Positions 49,564 to 61,441 of a DNA stretch of 64,000 bases are shown here, one piece after another. Location: the NCBI GenBank assembly GCA_030386875.1, contig CM059575.1, forward strand, positions 15,896,293 through 15,960,292, given 5' to 3'. The first letter of the stretch is position 1. Each line of letters starts with the position of its first letter. The stretch is from Morinoia aosen. Its lineage: Eukaryota > Arthropoda > Malacostraca > Amphipoda > Talitridae. Below the pieces are notes generated by a model. That model did no database searches, had not been told where the DNA came from, and saw only the letters and a list, made by a program, of their open reading frames with translations. Both the position numbers and the translations under genes were made by a program.

Positions 49564-49859
49564 TGTAAAACTTTTACTGAAACTTTGAAATTAATCGAGT
49601 GAACACACCAGAATTTTCTCACTAAAACTTATCACTTTTATAAACACTTTCACTTTCTTTATCTATATGGCAGTAAGCTTGCTGGCTTCGCACACCGGAA
49701 CACAGAAAATCATCACTACGAGTCATGTACCTCTACTGAATTTCTGTACGTTTTGCACATGAAATAACCCCCCCAAAAAAAAACAATGCAACTGTTATAC
49801 TACACTCACCAAATTCACACAAATTACAAAGCGATCGTGTTGATCTCACCAAATTGGGA
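49564..49859 (-). other. Element B leader between 5' LTR and gag
   Basis: Same leader as element A's. Contains the same TGGTGAGATCAACACG candidate primer site, offset from the LTR by eight bases, and a C-run and A-run (about 49769-49786) where A has only an A-run. Confidence 0.55.
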
Positions 49860-51548
49860 TGTCACGAGAAATGTACCCTTCACCTCCTTGTTAACATTTC
49901 ATTAACAGGAAGATCCGTCTCTCGGAGTTGAGGAATGGCACACCTCCAAAGAATGCATGTACGACCCAAAATTCATAGAAAATAATTGACACTGCAGTAT
50001 ATATACTAAAAAACTAAAAAAAGAAAGGTACTCACCGGTGATCGCTGACCCACTTACGCAGCGCATTTTCTGGGCGCCCTCCGTGGTATTACGATGGATC
50101 GCTTCTAATATTGTGGGGCATGATACACAGGATGAACTATGCTTAACATTTATAATTTCCAGCTATACGTAATACAAACATTAATGAGCGAACCCACAAT
50201 GAATGGTGTTAGGAATAATGCTAATTAAGTAATGAAATCAAATAGCATACGTCAAATTACTTACATCACATAATTACACAGAAATATTGGCTGGCCGGCC
50301 GCCGCTAAGTTTGCAAGAGTTACACATGAGAATTCATCTATCCTGTCCTATTTCTCTCTCAGTTATTCCAGCAGTACAGTGAGCAATGGTCACTTCAACC
50401 ACAAAATCGTCCGCGACTCGCTTCAGTTCAAAGGCCTATCATATTCACTGTTCAGAAAATGTCTACTGATGACGTTATTTTGCTTATTCCGCTTCAGAAT
50501 ATTCACACGTCGATTTCCCCTCAGTCGAGCTGATCAATCCTCAGACATATGACTCCGTCCCACCTGCAAGATCAATTTATAACCCATTAATTATGATAGC
50601 ACCCATTAAGCCCCCTTTACACATTTCAATCTTTACATCACTGTATGCCAATAAATTTCAGAAATTTTATAACGAAGAATTATCTCCTCCCAAGAAATGG
50701 CTTCGCTCTTACCCTCCCCAAAGACGTTGCACTTAAATGTTCCATTAAATGATTCCCACGCTGGTCGGGGTTTTAATTTGCTCTCTTCTGCAAGTAAAAA
50801 AAAACGAAAACATGTGTGAATGCCATGATCACATTTTGGCGTGAAACTTAGTATGATTTTCAATATATCCAATAACCACTTTTCATTATATCTTTGAGCA
50901 CGTTTGTTACAGCGAACACACCCGCGTTTCATCTCTTATACTTCGCGTCGCGGCGTCGGTTGGAGAACTGACTTTTGTTCGTTTCGCCGCCTAGCCTATT
51001 TCCTGAGGGTTGTCCTCTGTACTCATTTCGCCCAATCAGACCCTTCGAACTTCGAAGCGGCCCGCCTACCCCTTCCCTGTGCTATGTCTTGGTACCCTTG
51101 CTTCCCACGTCCAAGCTCCTTCGAAAACGACCGTTGGCTTGTCGTCTCTATCGGCCTGAGTGTCTCGATTTATGTGTGACTATAAGGAGGCTTTGTTTTG
51201 CCCATGGGTAAGCATTTTTCCGACCGTCTCAAGTTTCCCAAGGGCTCGCCCTAATGAAAGATTTGCCAACACCACAGAATAGACCCCTCCAGAAACAACA
51301 CACAATGTAAACAGACATCGTTTGGCTCTCGCACCTTATCGCGGCCTCCTAACATTGCTGAGTTAAAAGAAAACATACAGGCATAAAAACATACATGTTG
51401 AAGCGACCCTCCTGTACTGCTGGGATTTTCTGAGATATTTGTAAGTACGCCAAACAAAGCCAAACATTTATTACACACAATTAAAATTTTTCCCTAAATC
51501 CTCATTTTTAAATTCGCAAAATTGATTATTCTTAACAGGTTCCCGACA
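49860..51548 (-). repeat. Element B LTR (5' LTR)
   Basis: Partner of 13221-14898. Differences include an 11-base insertion near 50011-50021 and scattered substitutions. It abuts I-LINE endonuclease sequence at 51549. The U5 portion contains the minus-strand splice-donor-like GGTGAGTACC (50027-50036). Confidence 0.9.
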
Positions 51549-51830
51549 CACAAAAACTTTACATGCAACTATTTCCAGTAAACTTCTTGAGTATATGTGA
51601 ATGGATGGAATGCTGTAGTGAACAAAAGTAAGTACACCACCCCCTCGGCCTTCTGTGCGTTCTTTTCTGTAAGGGACATTGTTGCCTCTTAATTTAACTT
51701 GGCTATTATGCTTCAAATGAGTTTCCTGGAGACATATAATTTTGGGCTGCTGTTGATCTGCCATTACTTGTAAAAATGGAAGTTTAGGAAAAAAACCTCT
51801 CATGTTCTACTGTAATATAGTTAAGTTCAT
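51549..51830 (-). pseudogene. I-LINE ORF2 start: endonuclease N-terminus
   Basis: Encodes the first part of the APE domain: KIICLQETHLK with the catalytic Glu, then GRGGGVLTFVHYSIPS. Reading stops at the LTR of element B at 51548 and resumes at 13220. The likely original start is the ATG at 51828-51830, which overlaps the ORF1 stop in the four bases ATGA (51827-51830), an arrangement suited to stop-start reinitiation. In this copy the eighth codon is a TAG (51807-51809); the next in-frame ATG lies shortly after. Confidence 0.8.
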
Positions 51831-53450
51831 TGTGTATTGATTAGAGAAGTGCAATTTAATTTGGCAAGTGTTTCCGTGATTATTTCTTCAGCATTTAGAA
51901 TATTCCCTAGCTCGGTCAAACACTCAATTTTCTCTGTAATTGAATTTGCAACTAATAGTTTAATGATGACTGGTAGTAGCTGTAAGATAGATTTTCTGAA
52001 GAGAAGCTCAATATTCACATTTGGCATTTCTGTGTTGTTTCCACCAATTTTATTAACTTGGTTTGAGTTTTGCAAAACTACTTGGGTCTGAATAGCTTCT
52101 TGTGAGGCTGGATTTGTAGGAGTATTAGAGCTACTTCTTAGGGTCCTGTGGTTGTATCCTATAGGATCTGAGTACTGTGCATGTTGGTTTACTCCTATTG
52201 CATTAGTGTTTTCTGTATACTGCTCATGGTTTACTTTTTTTCTTTTTGCTAGTAGATTTCCTTGATTTACTGGCTGCGTGGTTTTTCTCGGCGATGATAT
52301 GGCCGCAGCATATGAAACCGCCGATGTTCCTCTGATGTTAGCAGGAATGTTGGTTTGTGCTAGAGATGGAAAGGTATGTTGTGATTGTAAGTCTGGGAAA
52401 GTTTTTTCAATAATCTCTTGTACTTGGTTTGTTTGTTCCTGCGAATACACAATTCTACGGGCTTCATTGAATGAGATACGGTCACTAGCTCGGAGTTTGC
52501 AAACTTCATGCTCTTTGATATAGATGGGGCATTCTTTTGAGCTTGCTGTGTGGTTTCCTCTACAGTTTGGGCAGTGATAGTTATTTGAATTACAATTTGG
52601 TTCTTCATGATCAAAGGAGGAGCACTTTCTGCAGATTTTTTTATTGCGGCAAACAGAAGCTGTGTGTCCCCATCTCCAGCACTTTATGCAGCGTATTGGG
52701 CTTGGATAGTATGGGTCTACCTTATAGTTACAATATCCTGCCTGGATCTCTACTGGACATGTCGGTCCTAGAAATGTCAACACAAAAATTGGCGAGTGTG
52801 TTCGTTTAGGATCCATATACATTTTCCTTATTCCAACCACCCCTGAAGGTGCAAGTTGATTCAGCAAGTCATCTAGCGCATCATATAGAAATTCAGGAGC
52901 ATAAATTTTACCACATGATGTGGATGCTCCCCAGGCAATCTGAGTTTTAACAGGTATATTACCAAAAGTTTGAATGTTCAGTAGAGTTTTGATTTGTTCC
53001 AGAGTTTTTGTTTTGATAATTAGGCTTCCTGTTCTTTTGTAGTCTACTTTCTCAACAGGCCCACAAATCTTGTTCAATACCTCCTGTATCCTAAAGGGGT
53101 TAAGTTTTGTAAGGTTGACATGCTCATCAGTTGAGGAGATTATAATGTGCCTTGTAGATTGTGGCATCTTGTCAGCATTTTCTGAAAGATTCAGATTTAT
53201 TTTAGCTGATTTCTATTCTACTGTGGACATTTTTTTCATTTGCAGCAGTTCTTCTTGATTATTAGGAATTTTATCTTTGCTGGCATTGAAGGAATTTTCA
53301 TTAGATAGAACTCCTGAAGGGTTTGATATCATTGATAATGACAGTTCCTCAATAGAAGTGTTTGATATTTCATGAGTATTTCTTTTTTTATTATTATTGG
53401 CTTCAAGTGTATCATCTGGGCTTTTGTCAAGTGTTCTTTTGTTAGCTTTT
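51827..53450 (-). pseudogene. I-LINE ORF1 (Gag-like RNA-binding protein), 5'-truncated
   Basis: 446 codons are open from 53167 to 51827. Three CCHC/CCHC-like knuckles lie in tandem: CIKCWRWGHTASVC (residues 160-173), CRKCSSFDHEEPNC (179-192) and CPNCRGNHTASSKEC (199-213). Upstream of them is a conserved region (ITIWGAS-like QIAWGASTS, then PEFLYDALDDLL) typical of jockey/I ORF1. The same frame continues upstream of 53167 to the element A junction at 53451, broken by one TAG (53213-53215), so the true N-terminus was longer and has been cut off by element A. ORF1p coats LINE RNA. Confidence 0.87.
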
Positions 53451-55081
53451 TGTCACGAGAAATTGTCCCTTCACCTCCTTGTTAACATTTCATTAACAGG
53501 AAGATCCGGCTCTCGGAGTTGAGGAATGGCACACCTCCAAAGGATACATATACGACACAAAATTAATGAATAATAATCGGCAATTACAGTACATATACTA
53601 TAAAGAAAAGGTACTCACCGACGCTAGCTGACCCACTTACTCAGCGCGTTTCAGTGCGCTATTTTGCCTCGGTGAGATGTGGTGCGGGCGTAATGGGGTT
53701 TTTAAACACCATCAAATGCTAAGGAATCTTTATAATGGAGCACCCTGGTACAAAACATTAATCGTAATTTACTGGCACTGTAAGTAACGCATATTGACAA
53801 ATACTACTCTGCCTAATTGACCGGTCAATTCCCTCAAGTAAATTACACACGGAACACATACAATGAAATAATGCCTAACTGATGGGTCGGCGCACTCCAA
53901 CGCCACAATGGATTGTCATTTAGCCTCGGATCACAAGTTCTGTCACCCCAGAGCAGCTTCAGTTCATTCCCTGTTTCTCACACAGTTCATAAATTGTCTT
54001 TGGACGTTCTTATGAAGAAGTCGTACATGCAATCAATAGGAGAAAGGAAAGCCGCCCTCCTGTGGAGCAACAAAATTTTTAACAATTACTTTGATTCTAC
54101 AATTTTCTCATACATATATATATATGCACATATTCCACATTTAATTCAAATGCTCCAACTCTCTTTTACGTTACATGAACCTATCGTTTCCAGCGATATC
54201 TATCGTAACAAAAAGAACGAGGATTACCCGCCCTTACGAAGTTATTAACATTTTTCTTTGAACAACCTCCACGTTACGGAATCTTCTTTCCTCTGCAAAA
54301 AGTAAAAAAAAATTTAAACCCTTAATTTGTTGATTCAAGAAAGATTATGTCTTGACAGGTTTTGCACTCATTTTTCAACGTATGACATTTTACGGTAACA
54401 CCCAGTCATGACGCAGAGTATAACATTTTAAGCTGACACCTAGCCACGACGCACCTTATCAGAACGCTCGCAAAAAACTTACTCACTCATGTTTTCCGCG
54501 CTACCCAGAGTGTTCCTTTAGGACTACCCTCTCTCCACTCATGACCAATATTACTGTTCTTGCACTTCCAAACCTTCGCCGGCTTTGTCCTATTGGCTCC
54601 TCCCGAGGTTGCACGCTCCCTATTCGCTGTGAGCCGAACACGCCTTTTTCCGCCCCTATTTTGTGTGTTAATTCTTGAAGTCTAAGTCCGTTGGCGAAAA
54701 AGCTTTCTCACGCCTCTACCCTCTGCTCCCCTACCCTTAGCCAGCCTATGGTTAACAAATCTTTGCCTTTTGTGGTAACCCTACACCGCACTCCTTGTTC
54801 GCCTCTCGAGGTTTGCTTACCAAGCACACCACTACCCAGCTCGAGTGCCTGCCACATAAATCTATGTTGAATGTAAACATTCAGGCCTACACTCATGTTA
54901 GAGCAAGCCACTCGTATCATTGGAATGCGCCGACCACGGTTTTATAAACTCACAATTTTAGTTCAAGCAAACAAAAGTTGTTACACATTAAAAACTCGAA
55001 TTTATTACACATGATTAAAATTTCCCTAAATTCTCATGTTTTTGATTCGCAAAATTGATTATTCTTTACAGATTCTCGACA
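53451..55081 (-). repeat. Element A LTR (3' LTR, 1631 bp)
   Basis: TGTCACGAGAAATTG...GATTCTCGACA. Matches the visible 62818-64000. Shares only its ends (about 200 bp at left, 70 bp at right) with element B's LTR. A minus-strand TATA-like TTTATAAAACC lies near 54936-54946, and a CCAAT box (GAGCCAATAGG, minus) near 54590; both are candidates only. Confidence 0.92.
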
Positions 55082-57740
55082 GACCACCGTCCAACCGTTA
55101 AAAAAATTGGCCTGACAATTTTTTTTTAATTAGCTTTCAGCTATTTATTGAATATTGATCACTGCAGTCTGAAGCCAACATAAGACACACAGGATAACTT
55201 GTACTTAAGCCTATTACATTCTAAAATTAATTCCGCAGAAACAGGGTTCGTTACAATTAATAATCCTATTCATTACAATTAGCACGGCCTGATATATTGT
55301 GTTGTGTTCCACCGAATTGAAGTACGTCATAAATCTTTTGAGTGTTCACCCCTAATAACATTCACAAAGTATTACGGTTACATCTCCTACATTCTCAAAC
55401 ATCCTACAGTATTGATGACTTTATGTCTCATAGTTTTCAATTTACGCTTGCGTGTTCTGTTGTCCAAATCCTTGACGCTGTTGTTGACGGTTCGATGTTG
55501 ACTCCTTTGGTATAGCTGACGAATTTGCTTTTCTTCCATGCCTCTCTTCTGGCATTTCAATAGCTTCACACGCGCGTTGAAGATGAGTACTTAATTTCAG
55601 GAGGAAATATTGCGAGCCCAATATGCAGACTCGTATAAAATTTCTAATCACCACATTGCTACACGATTGCGTTCTGTAAGATGGATCATTTTTACGATTC
55701 ACATTACCACCAAATCATGTTAAGTGCAATGTTTCACATATATTTTATGACGTTTATTCAACTCAACTTTTAATCGCCAGTTTACTCATGAACGTCGATT
55801 CGTTGATCAGGCAAATCGACACGTCAGTAAGTCATATTGATCTGGCGGAAAATACGAGTCGAAGCGTCAATAAATTGCATTCACTACAGCTTCCCTTCGC
55901 AATAAGGTCCTGAATCCCACGAGGTAATCCTGGAGAATCCGAGGTACAATCCTGCGTAGTGCACGCTGGTATCCTGTTGAATTGCTCTCAGTACTCCTTG
56001 ATATCGACGTAGCATCTCAGTATTCCTTGTTATTGACGTAGAAATTCTGTTAGACACGAAATGATATTTTATTTTCTCTGAGTATCCACTCTTACTTATG
56101 CGAGAATTCCATGGGTTAATATGCTTTGAAGATCGTACGCTTCACTCAAAGCCTATCCGACGAAATCTCTTTTAATTTTTATTTCACGTGTAAATAGAGA
56201 GGCCTAAAATGCGGCTTCAATATTCCAATGTGATAATTTGCCTAGTAAAATTCACAGGACACTTGCATTCGAATTTCAGGAATGCCTCACCAGGCATAAA
56301 TGTCACGACGCAAATTCCAAAATACTTAAGTAAATATCAACACTCAATCATATAAAAGCATTGTCATTGTTTCATTGGAGTGCCCACTGTATAAAAGCAT
56401 TTTTGAACGCTATTACATTGAGGTACCCTAGACTATTATCTTCATTATTTTTCGCTTTTCCTTCCTTCCTCATCCTGGTACTGCGGCGCTCTGTGGTGCT
56501 TTCCACTTCGAAGCATTGAGTGCTGCTAATTAGTCGAGAAATCCTTCCTGGCTCGGCTGTTCACTAACGATGTCCTCTTCGCAAGCCTGACCACGGGCGT
56601 GTTGGGCAATTACTGGTGTCCTCCGCATTCTTCTGAACATGGTGCGCAATCTCTGGCTACAACTCAACCGCAAGCTGCTCTGAGCTAATTACTTGTGCTC
56701 TCCGCATTCTCTCTTACGCCTGATGCGAAATTCCAGCCTCACATACATCCTCGTCGTTTCCCAATGCAACGCTATAATTTGTTCTACAGTCAAATACTTC
56801 CAATACAAGTTCGATGAATCCCCTATGTCGTACAGTTGTTGTCTGTTCGTTGTTCTTGTAAATAAGTACTTATATTCCACGTGATTCTTCCTGAATTTGC
56901 TGCTTATACGAGACGCATTCGTGTTATGCAATTGTTCTGGCCTGTTTTGTGCTGAAGTACATACTACGCTAATCTACCAAGAAATTAATTCCTTAAGTCT
57001 GATAAGAAATGTACTATACTCTACAGAGTGAGAGGAGAATAATTCCTTCCGGAATTCCGTGTTTACGATATTCTTTCAGGGCAAGAGTAAGACACAGAGT
57101 CAGAAAATTCAACGCTACAGAACAAAAGAATACGCAAATTTTAATCTGACGCTAAACTTATTTTCCCCGTTGTGAAAATGAACGGTCTAACGGTATTGAT
57201 AAAATTGGCTAGCCTGAGATATCCTCAGCCTAAGAACTTCTGATGAAACTTAATTCATTCGCTAGAGCTGTTTCGTATGAAGCGCGCACGCTTCACGAGA
57301 AGCTGGCGAGAAATATGAGCATCCTACAGAGGAAACAAAGTGCTCCTCTTGAGAAACACACGAAGTTAACCTAATAAACGCTCAATTTCCCTTTACTTAG
57401 CAAGAGAGAAAAATGAGAACTACGCATAGTATAAGATTAGATCACTCAACAAGATTTTCGTCCAGACGAAATTTCTTGTGAGCAAAGAAAGTTGGAGTTA
57501 CATAACCTAGAGCATATTCCTATTGAACGAAGCATCACACTCTAGTGAGTGAGATTAGATTTAATTACAGCTAGACTAACACAATTCTACTAAAGAACAC
57601 ACTTAGATTAAAGCAGTACAGCGCTAAAAAACTCACTCCTACGCAAGAGTTTTTCTGAAATTCAACACACAAGAGCACATCCCGCAAAGTTAAGGTGACG
57701 CATGATCTCAGTCCACTGCAGTTCGTATCTAAGTGGTGAT
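55082..57740 (-). other. Element A pol-LTR spacer (2.66 kb), no recognised gene
   Basis: Same length and sequence as in element B (1214 + 1449 bp). It occupies the env position of errantiviruses, but no signal peptide, transmembrane or envelope-like frame is evident. Short minus-strand frames include 86 codons at 55442-55702 (Gln/Arg-rich tail), an overlapping basic 60 codons at 55387-55569, and 80 codons at 56689-56931. Two plus-strand TATAAAAG boxes lie near 56349 and 56391. Either untranslated or holding a spliced small ORF. Confidence 0.6.
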
Positions 57741-60700
57741 TCACCTACACCTTGAACGTAGATTGTAGCTTCGCCGCTCTTTGAACGCAGCTCTCTCGTT
57801 TGCGTGGTTTTCTGTCCTCAGGTCTTCATCTACACTATCGACTGTTTCATATCCGTTTCCATTCCCTGGTTCAGCTGCGACGTCCGACGTGCCGGGAAAG
57901 GCCTCGCCCCGTAGGTAAGCAACTTTCAATCTATCCAAGTGAACCCTTTCTTGTCGGTTACTATATAGTGCTTTAATGGTCGCATTTGTGGCATTCCTTT
58001 TCAGGACACGAAAAGGGCCTATCCAGTCTGTAGGCCACGCGTTTGCAGCTTCGGCTTTTCCTGTCGGATTGTGTAATAAAACAATATTTCCGCTCTCCAC
58101 CTGGTTGTTTTTCACACCTCTTTCCTTCATTTGCACCGACTTGTCGTGTGACGCCTTGGACTTGGCCTTCACCACTTTGAACGCATTGTGAAGTCGGGCG
58201 CTCACCTCTGCACTGTAGTTGTCCCCAAGAGAATAATCCATGCGAGGTGTTTTCAGCCAGTCAACAACAGGAATTTCAGCGTCCCTACCAAAAAATAAAT
58301 AATACGGAATTTCTTCAATTACACTTTGATAACTTGTGTTCAGCGCCAAGCACGTCCAAGAAAGTGCATCCGGCCATGATGATTGGTCGTTAGCAGCAAG
58401 ATGTGACAAAATAGTCTTGATATTCTGATTCTGCCGTTCCGTCATTCCGTTTGATTGGGGATGATATGCTGAAGTGTTGAAGTATTTTATTTTCAATTTT
58501 TCACACACATTTCTGAATAAAGCTGACGTGAACTCGGTGCCCCTGTCTGAGATGAGCGTCTTCGCTGGGCCGTACGTAGTAACGAACTTGGTCAACGCTT
58601 TCGTTACTACCTCAGTTGTCTTGCTTCTGAGCGGAAACGCTGCAACATATCTACTGAAGTGATCGACCACGGTCAGGATGTATTTGTGACCCTCATTCGA
58701 CACTGGCATTTCGATTAAATCAACGCCTATTCTGTCCAGAGGCTTGTCAATTTCAGGGAATGAACCCATGCTAACACAAATGCGATTGTTGATCTTACGT
58801 TTCTGACATTGCATGCACGAATCGACGTACTTGTTAACTTCACGCGCCATGTTAATCCAGTACCCGAACTCCATGAGCTTTTTCCACGTTTTAGCACGAC
58901 CTTGGTGTGCACCGATTGTGGTATCATGCGCTAACTTTATCGCTGCTTCTTTCAGGGCGTCTGGCACAACGATCAAGTGCCTTGTTCTATTAGGCTTTCG
59001 TTGCGTCTTTCTGAAATACAATATGCCTCCGTCGGTGAAGATTTCGGATTTCAGAGCGAGACTTGGAGCGTCCCCTAATTTGTCACCTTCAAGATACCGC
59101 AGCACAGACCCCCAAACAGGATCCTTCAATTGCTCTGCTCTCACGTTTTCTTTCTGCAAACTACTTTCCGCCTCTTGTACATTGGGCGCTTCATTTATCC
59201 TCGTCGTGACGAACACTGTTTTAGGTGCTTCGTCGTCTGGATTTTCTTCTCCGTTGTCGTTCGCAATATTTCTCGACAATGCGTCGGGCACCACGTTCTG
59301 AGCTCCTGGCCGATAAATCACCTCAAAATCATATTGAGAGAGTGTTAGGGCCCATCTCATAATTCTGTTGTTCTTGGTGTTTTTACCTTTGAACAAATAC
59401 TTGAGAGCCGTGTGATCAGTAATTACAACAAATTTATTACCGTACAGGTACGGTGAAAAGTGATTTACAGCCGCTACTACTGATAATCCTTCACGTTCAG
59501 TGATTGAATAACGTTTTTCAGCATCATTGAATCTTTTGCTGAAGTATCCAATCGGTTGTTCCTTGCCATTATATTTTTGCGCAAGGACCGCGCCAGAGCC
59601 CTCATTTGAGGCTTCACAGCTCAAGTAATACGTCTCATTTAGAGAAGGCTTCTTCAGAACTGGAGCTTCTATCATGAGCTGCTTAAGTTTACAGAAGGCT
59701 TGCTCGTGTTCTTCCTCCCACTTGAACCTTGCCCCCTTTTTAGTCAGCGCATTAAAGGGTGCAGCTGTTGTAGCGAAATGGGGAATGAACCGCCGGTAGA
59801 AGTTGAGTGCTGCGACGAAGGACCGGACTTTGCGTGCGGTCGTCGGTCTAGGGTAATTCTGCATCGCGTCCACGTTCTTGGGATCTGGAATAAGTCCCTC
59901 ACGACTGATGTAACATCCTAGGTACTTCACTTGTTTTTGCGCAAATTTGCACTTGTCTAAGCCTATTTTTACTCCGGCACATTGAAACTCGTGCAACACT
60001 CCCCTTAAATTTTCTAGGTGACTCTCAAAAGTCATAGAGCTAACGCACACATCGTCCAAGTAAATAGCGGCGAATTTTCCAAGTTGCCTTTTCAGAACAT
60101 GACAAATCACTCTCTGGTACACTGATGTTGAGCACTTAAGTCCCATAGGTAGCCTAGAGAATTCGAAGTTGCCTTGTCGAGTCTGAAATGCCGTGTACTG
60201 CTTACTTTCTTCATCTAGCTCAATCTGATGGAAGGCTGATTTTGCATCGACAATGGAATAGTATTCTGTGCCAGCCACCTCTTCCAGTGTCCCTACGATG
60301 TGGGGAATCGGATAATGTTCGTTTATTACTCGCATGTTAACAGCTCGCAAATCAAGGCAAACTCTGTGGCCTCCTCCAGGTTTCTTCACGAGTACGAGGG
60401 GGTTCTTCCAAGCACTTGTACTCTCTTGCACAACTCCACTTTCGATCATCTCCGAGACCTTTTTATCAATAATTTCTTGGCTGGAGTACGGAATACGCCA
60501 TCCTTTCGTTTGAATTTGCCTGTAATCACTCAGCAAAATTTTGTATTTCACTCCTTTCACGTGGCCAATATCCATCTCGTCTGCACTAATCGTCTTGTGA
60601 TATTCCTTCAGCAGGTTTCTGACTTGTCCTTGTTTTTCAGCATCCAAGTGACTTAGGTCAAGCTCATCAATTTGCTGAAAGCGCTTCTCTCTGCGGCGAT

Positions 60701-61441
60701 TTTCTGCTTCGCTATTTTCCGCATTGTTTTCTTCTGCAGTTGTATCTTCATTCGAGATTTCGTGGCATGTTGCAATTATTGCTCCTTCAGTCAGAGCAAT
60801 TTCTTCGGCAAAAGGGTTAAGTACAGGCATCAAAACATACCCGTTTTGTACCTTTGCAGCGGTGGCTTCGACGTAAGGCGCCCACTTAATTCTAGGCTCT
60901 AAAATTACTTCCTTCCCATCAAACTTGCCAACTGCTCGACACTTCACCATGGTTTGCGCGCGAGGCTTTACTGTAATGTCCTCAGCCAGAGTGACTGATG
61001 TTTCTTCCCGCGTTACGCACAGAATTTTCGGAGAAGCGTGTCCTGGTGCTGAAAACATGTTCACGTGAGTACCAAAGAATGATGCCCTACGTTTTCCGAA
61101 GTCTAGCTTTGCGTTGACTTTGTTCATCACTTCCACTCCTATTAGCAGGTCTCCTGGAAATGCATTTTCCTTCACAACAAAGCATCTCTGGACAATTTTC
61201 TGACCGTTAACTTTGATTGGCACATTAATCTTTCCCAGCACCGGTACGGGTTCCTCTCCAATTGTTTTTAATGCAGTCGATGTTCCTTTCACACTAGCAT
61301 TTTTAATCCCCGCAACTACACGCTCTTTTACCAAGCATATATTTGCTCCGGTATCAAGAAGTGCGGTAACAGGTGTACCATTCACTTGGAGTATAACGCT
61401 GGGATTTATTAGTGGAGCTAACGGTCTTCTATTCCGTTTTT
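57741..61441 (-). CDS. pol: Element A Pol polyprotein, full length, RNase H Asp replaced
   Basis: The -1 frame opened by the heptamer at 61436-61442 continues through a GTG at 61385 (taken as residue 1) to 57741. Protease LLDTGANICLV (9-19); RT with DAKSAFHQIELD and AIYLDDVCVS (about 440); RNase H at about residue 590, where the expected LSCDAS reads LSCEAS (codon 59613-59615), a Glu in place of the first catalytic Asp that element B still has; integrase zinc domain AHDTTIGAHQGRAKTW...CMQCQKRK; core with DHFSRYVAAF, SDRGTEFTS and NGMTERQNQ (D, D, E all present); C-terminal GPFRVLKR and RVHLDRLKVAYLRG. No stop or frameshift is seen. Length is normal for Gypsy Pol. Confidence 0.93.

Larger units (their letters stand above)
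13221..51548 (-). mobile_element. Element B: Ty3/Gypsy LTR retrotransposon, split by element C
   Basis: Own sequence is 13221-16112 plus 43340-51548 (about 11.1 kb). It has LTRs of 1678 and 1689 bp ending TGTC...GACA, gag (49563-48466), pol (to 44789) and a 2.66-kb pol-LTR spacer. Its interior is about 97-98% identical by eye to element A. It inserted into I-LINE ORF2 in the same orientation. It is dead: stops in gag (48970) and pol (48374), and frameshifts in integrase. Its LTRs differ from each other at roughly 1.5-2% by eye, the oldest LTR insertion here. Confidence 0.9.
9731..53450 (-). mobile_element. I/jockey-like LINE (host of the nested LTR elements), in two pieces
   Basis: Only 51549-53450 (ORF1 and start of ORF2) and 9731-13220 (rest of ORF2 and 3' end) belong to this LINE; everything between is element B and its passengers. 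Domain order on the minus strand is ORF1 with three CCHC knuckles, APE endonuclease, RT, RNase H and a Cys-rich tail. An RNase H after RT is typical of the I group rather than jockey proper. The 5' end is cut by element A at 53451. Joining the two pieces puts the endonuclease back together to within about 3 bp; I could not delimit an exact target duplication for B. Confidence 0.85.

Noticed and set aside
13217-51552. Target-site duplication of element B
   Set aside because: Flanks TTAC and CACA do not match over 4-5 bp; at best a 3-bp GTG/GTA resemblance on the minus strand, so none is claimed.
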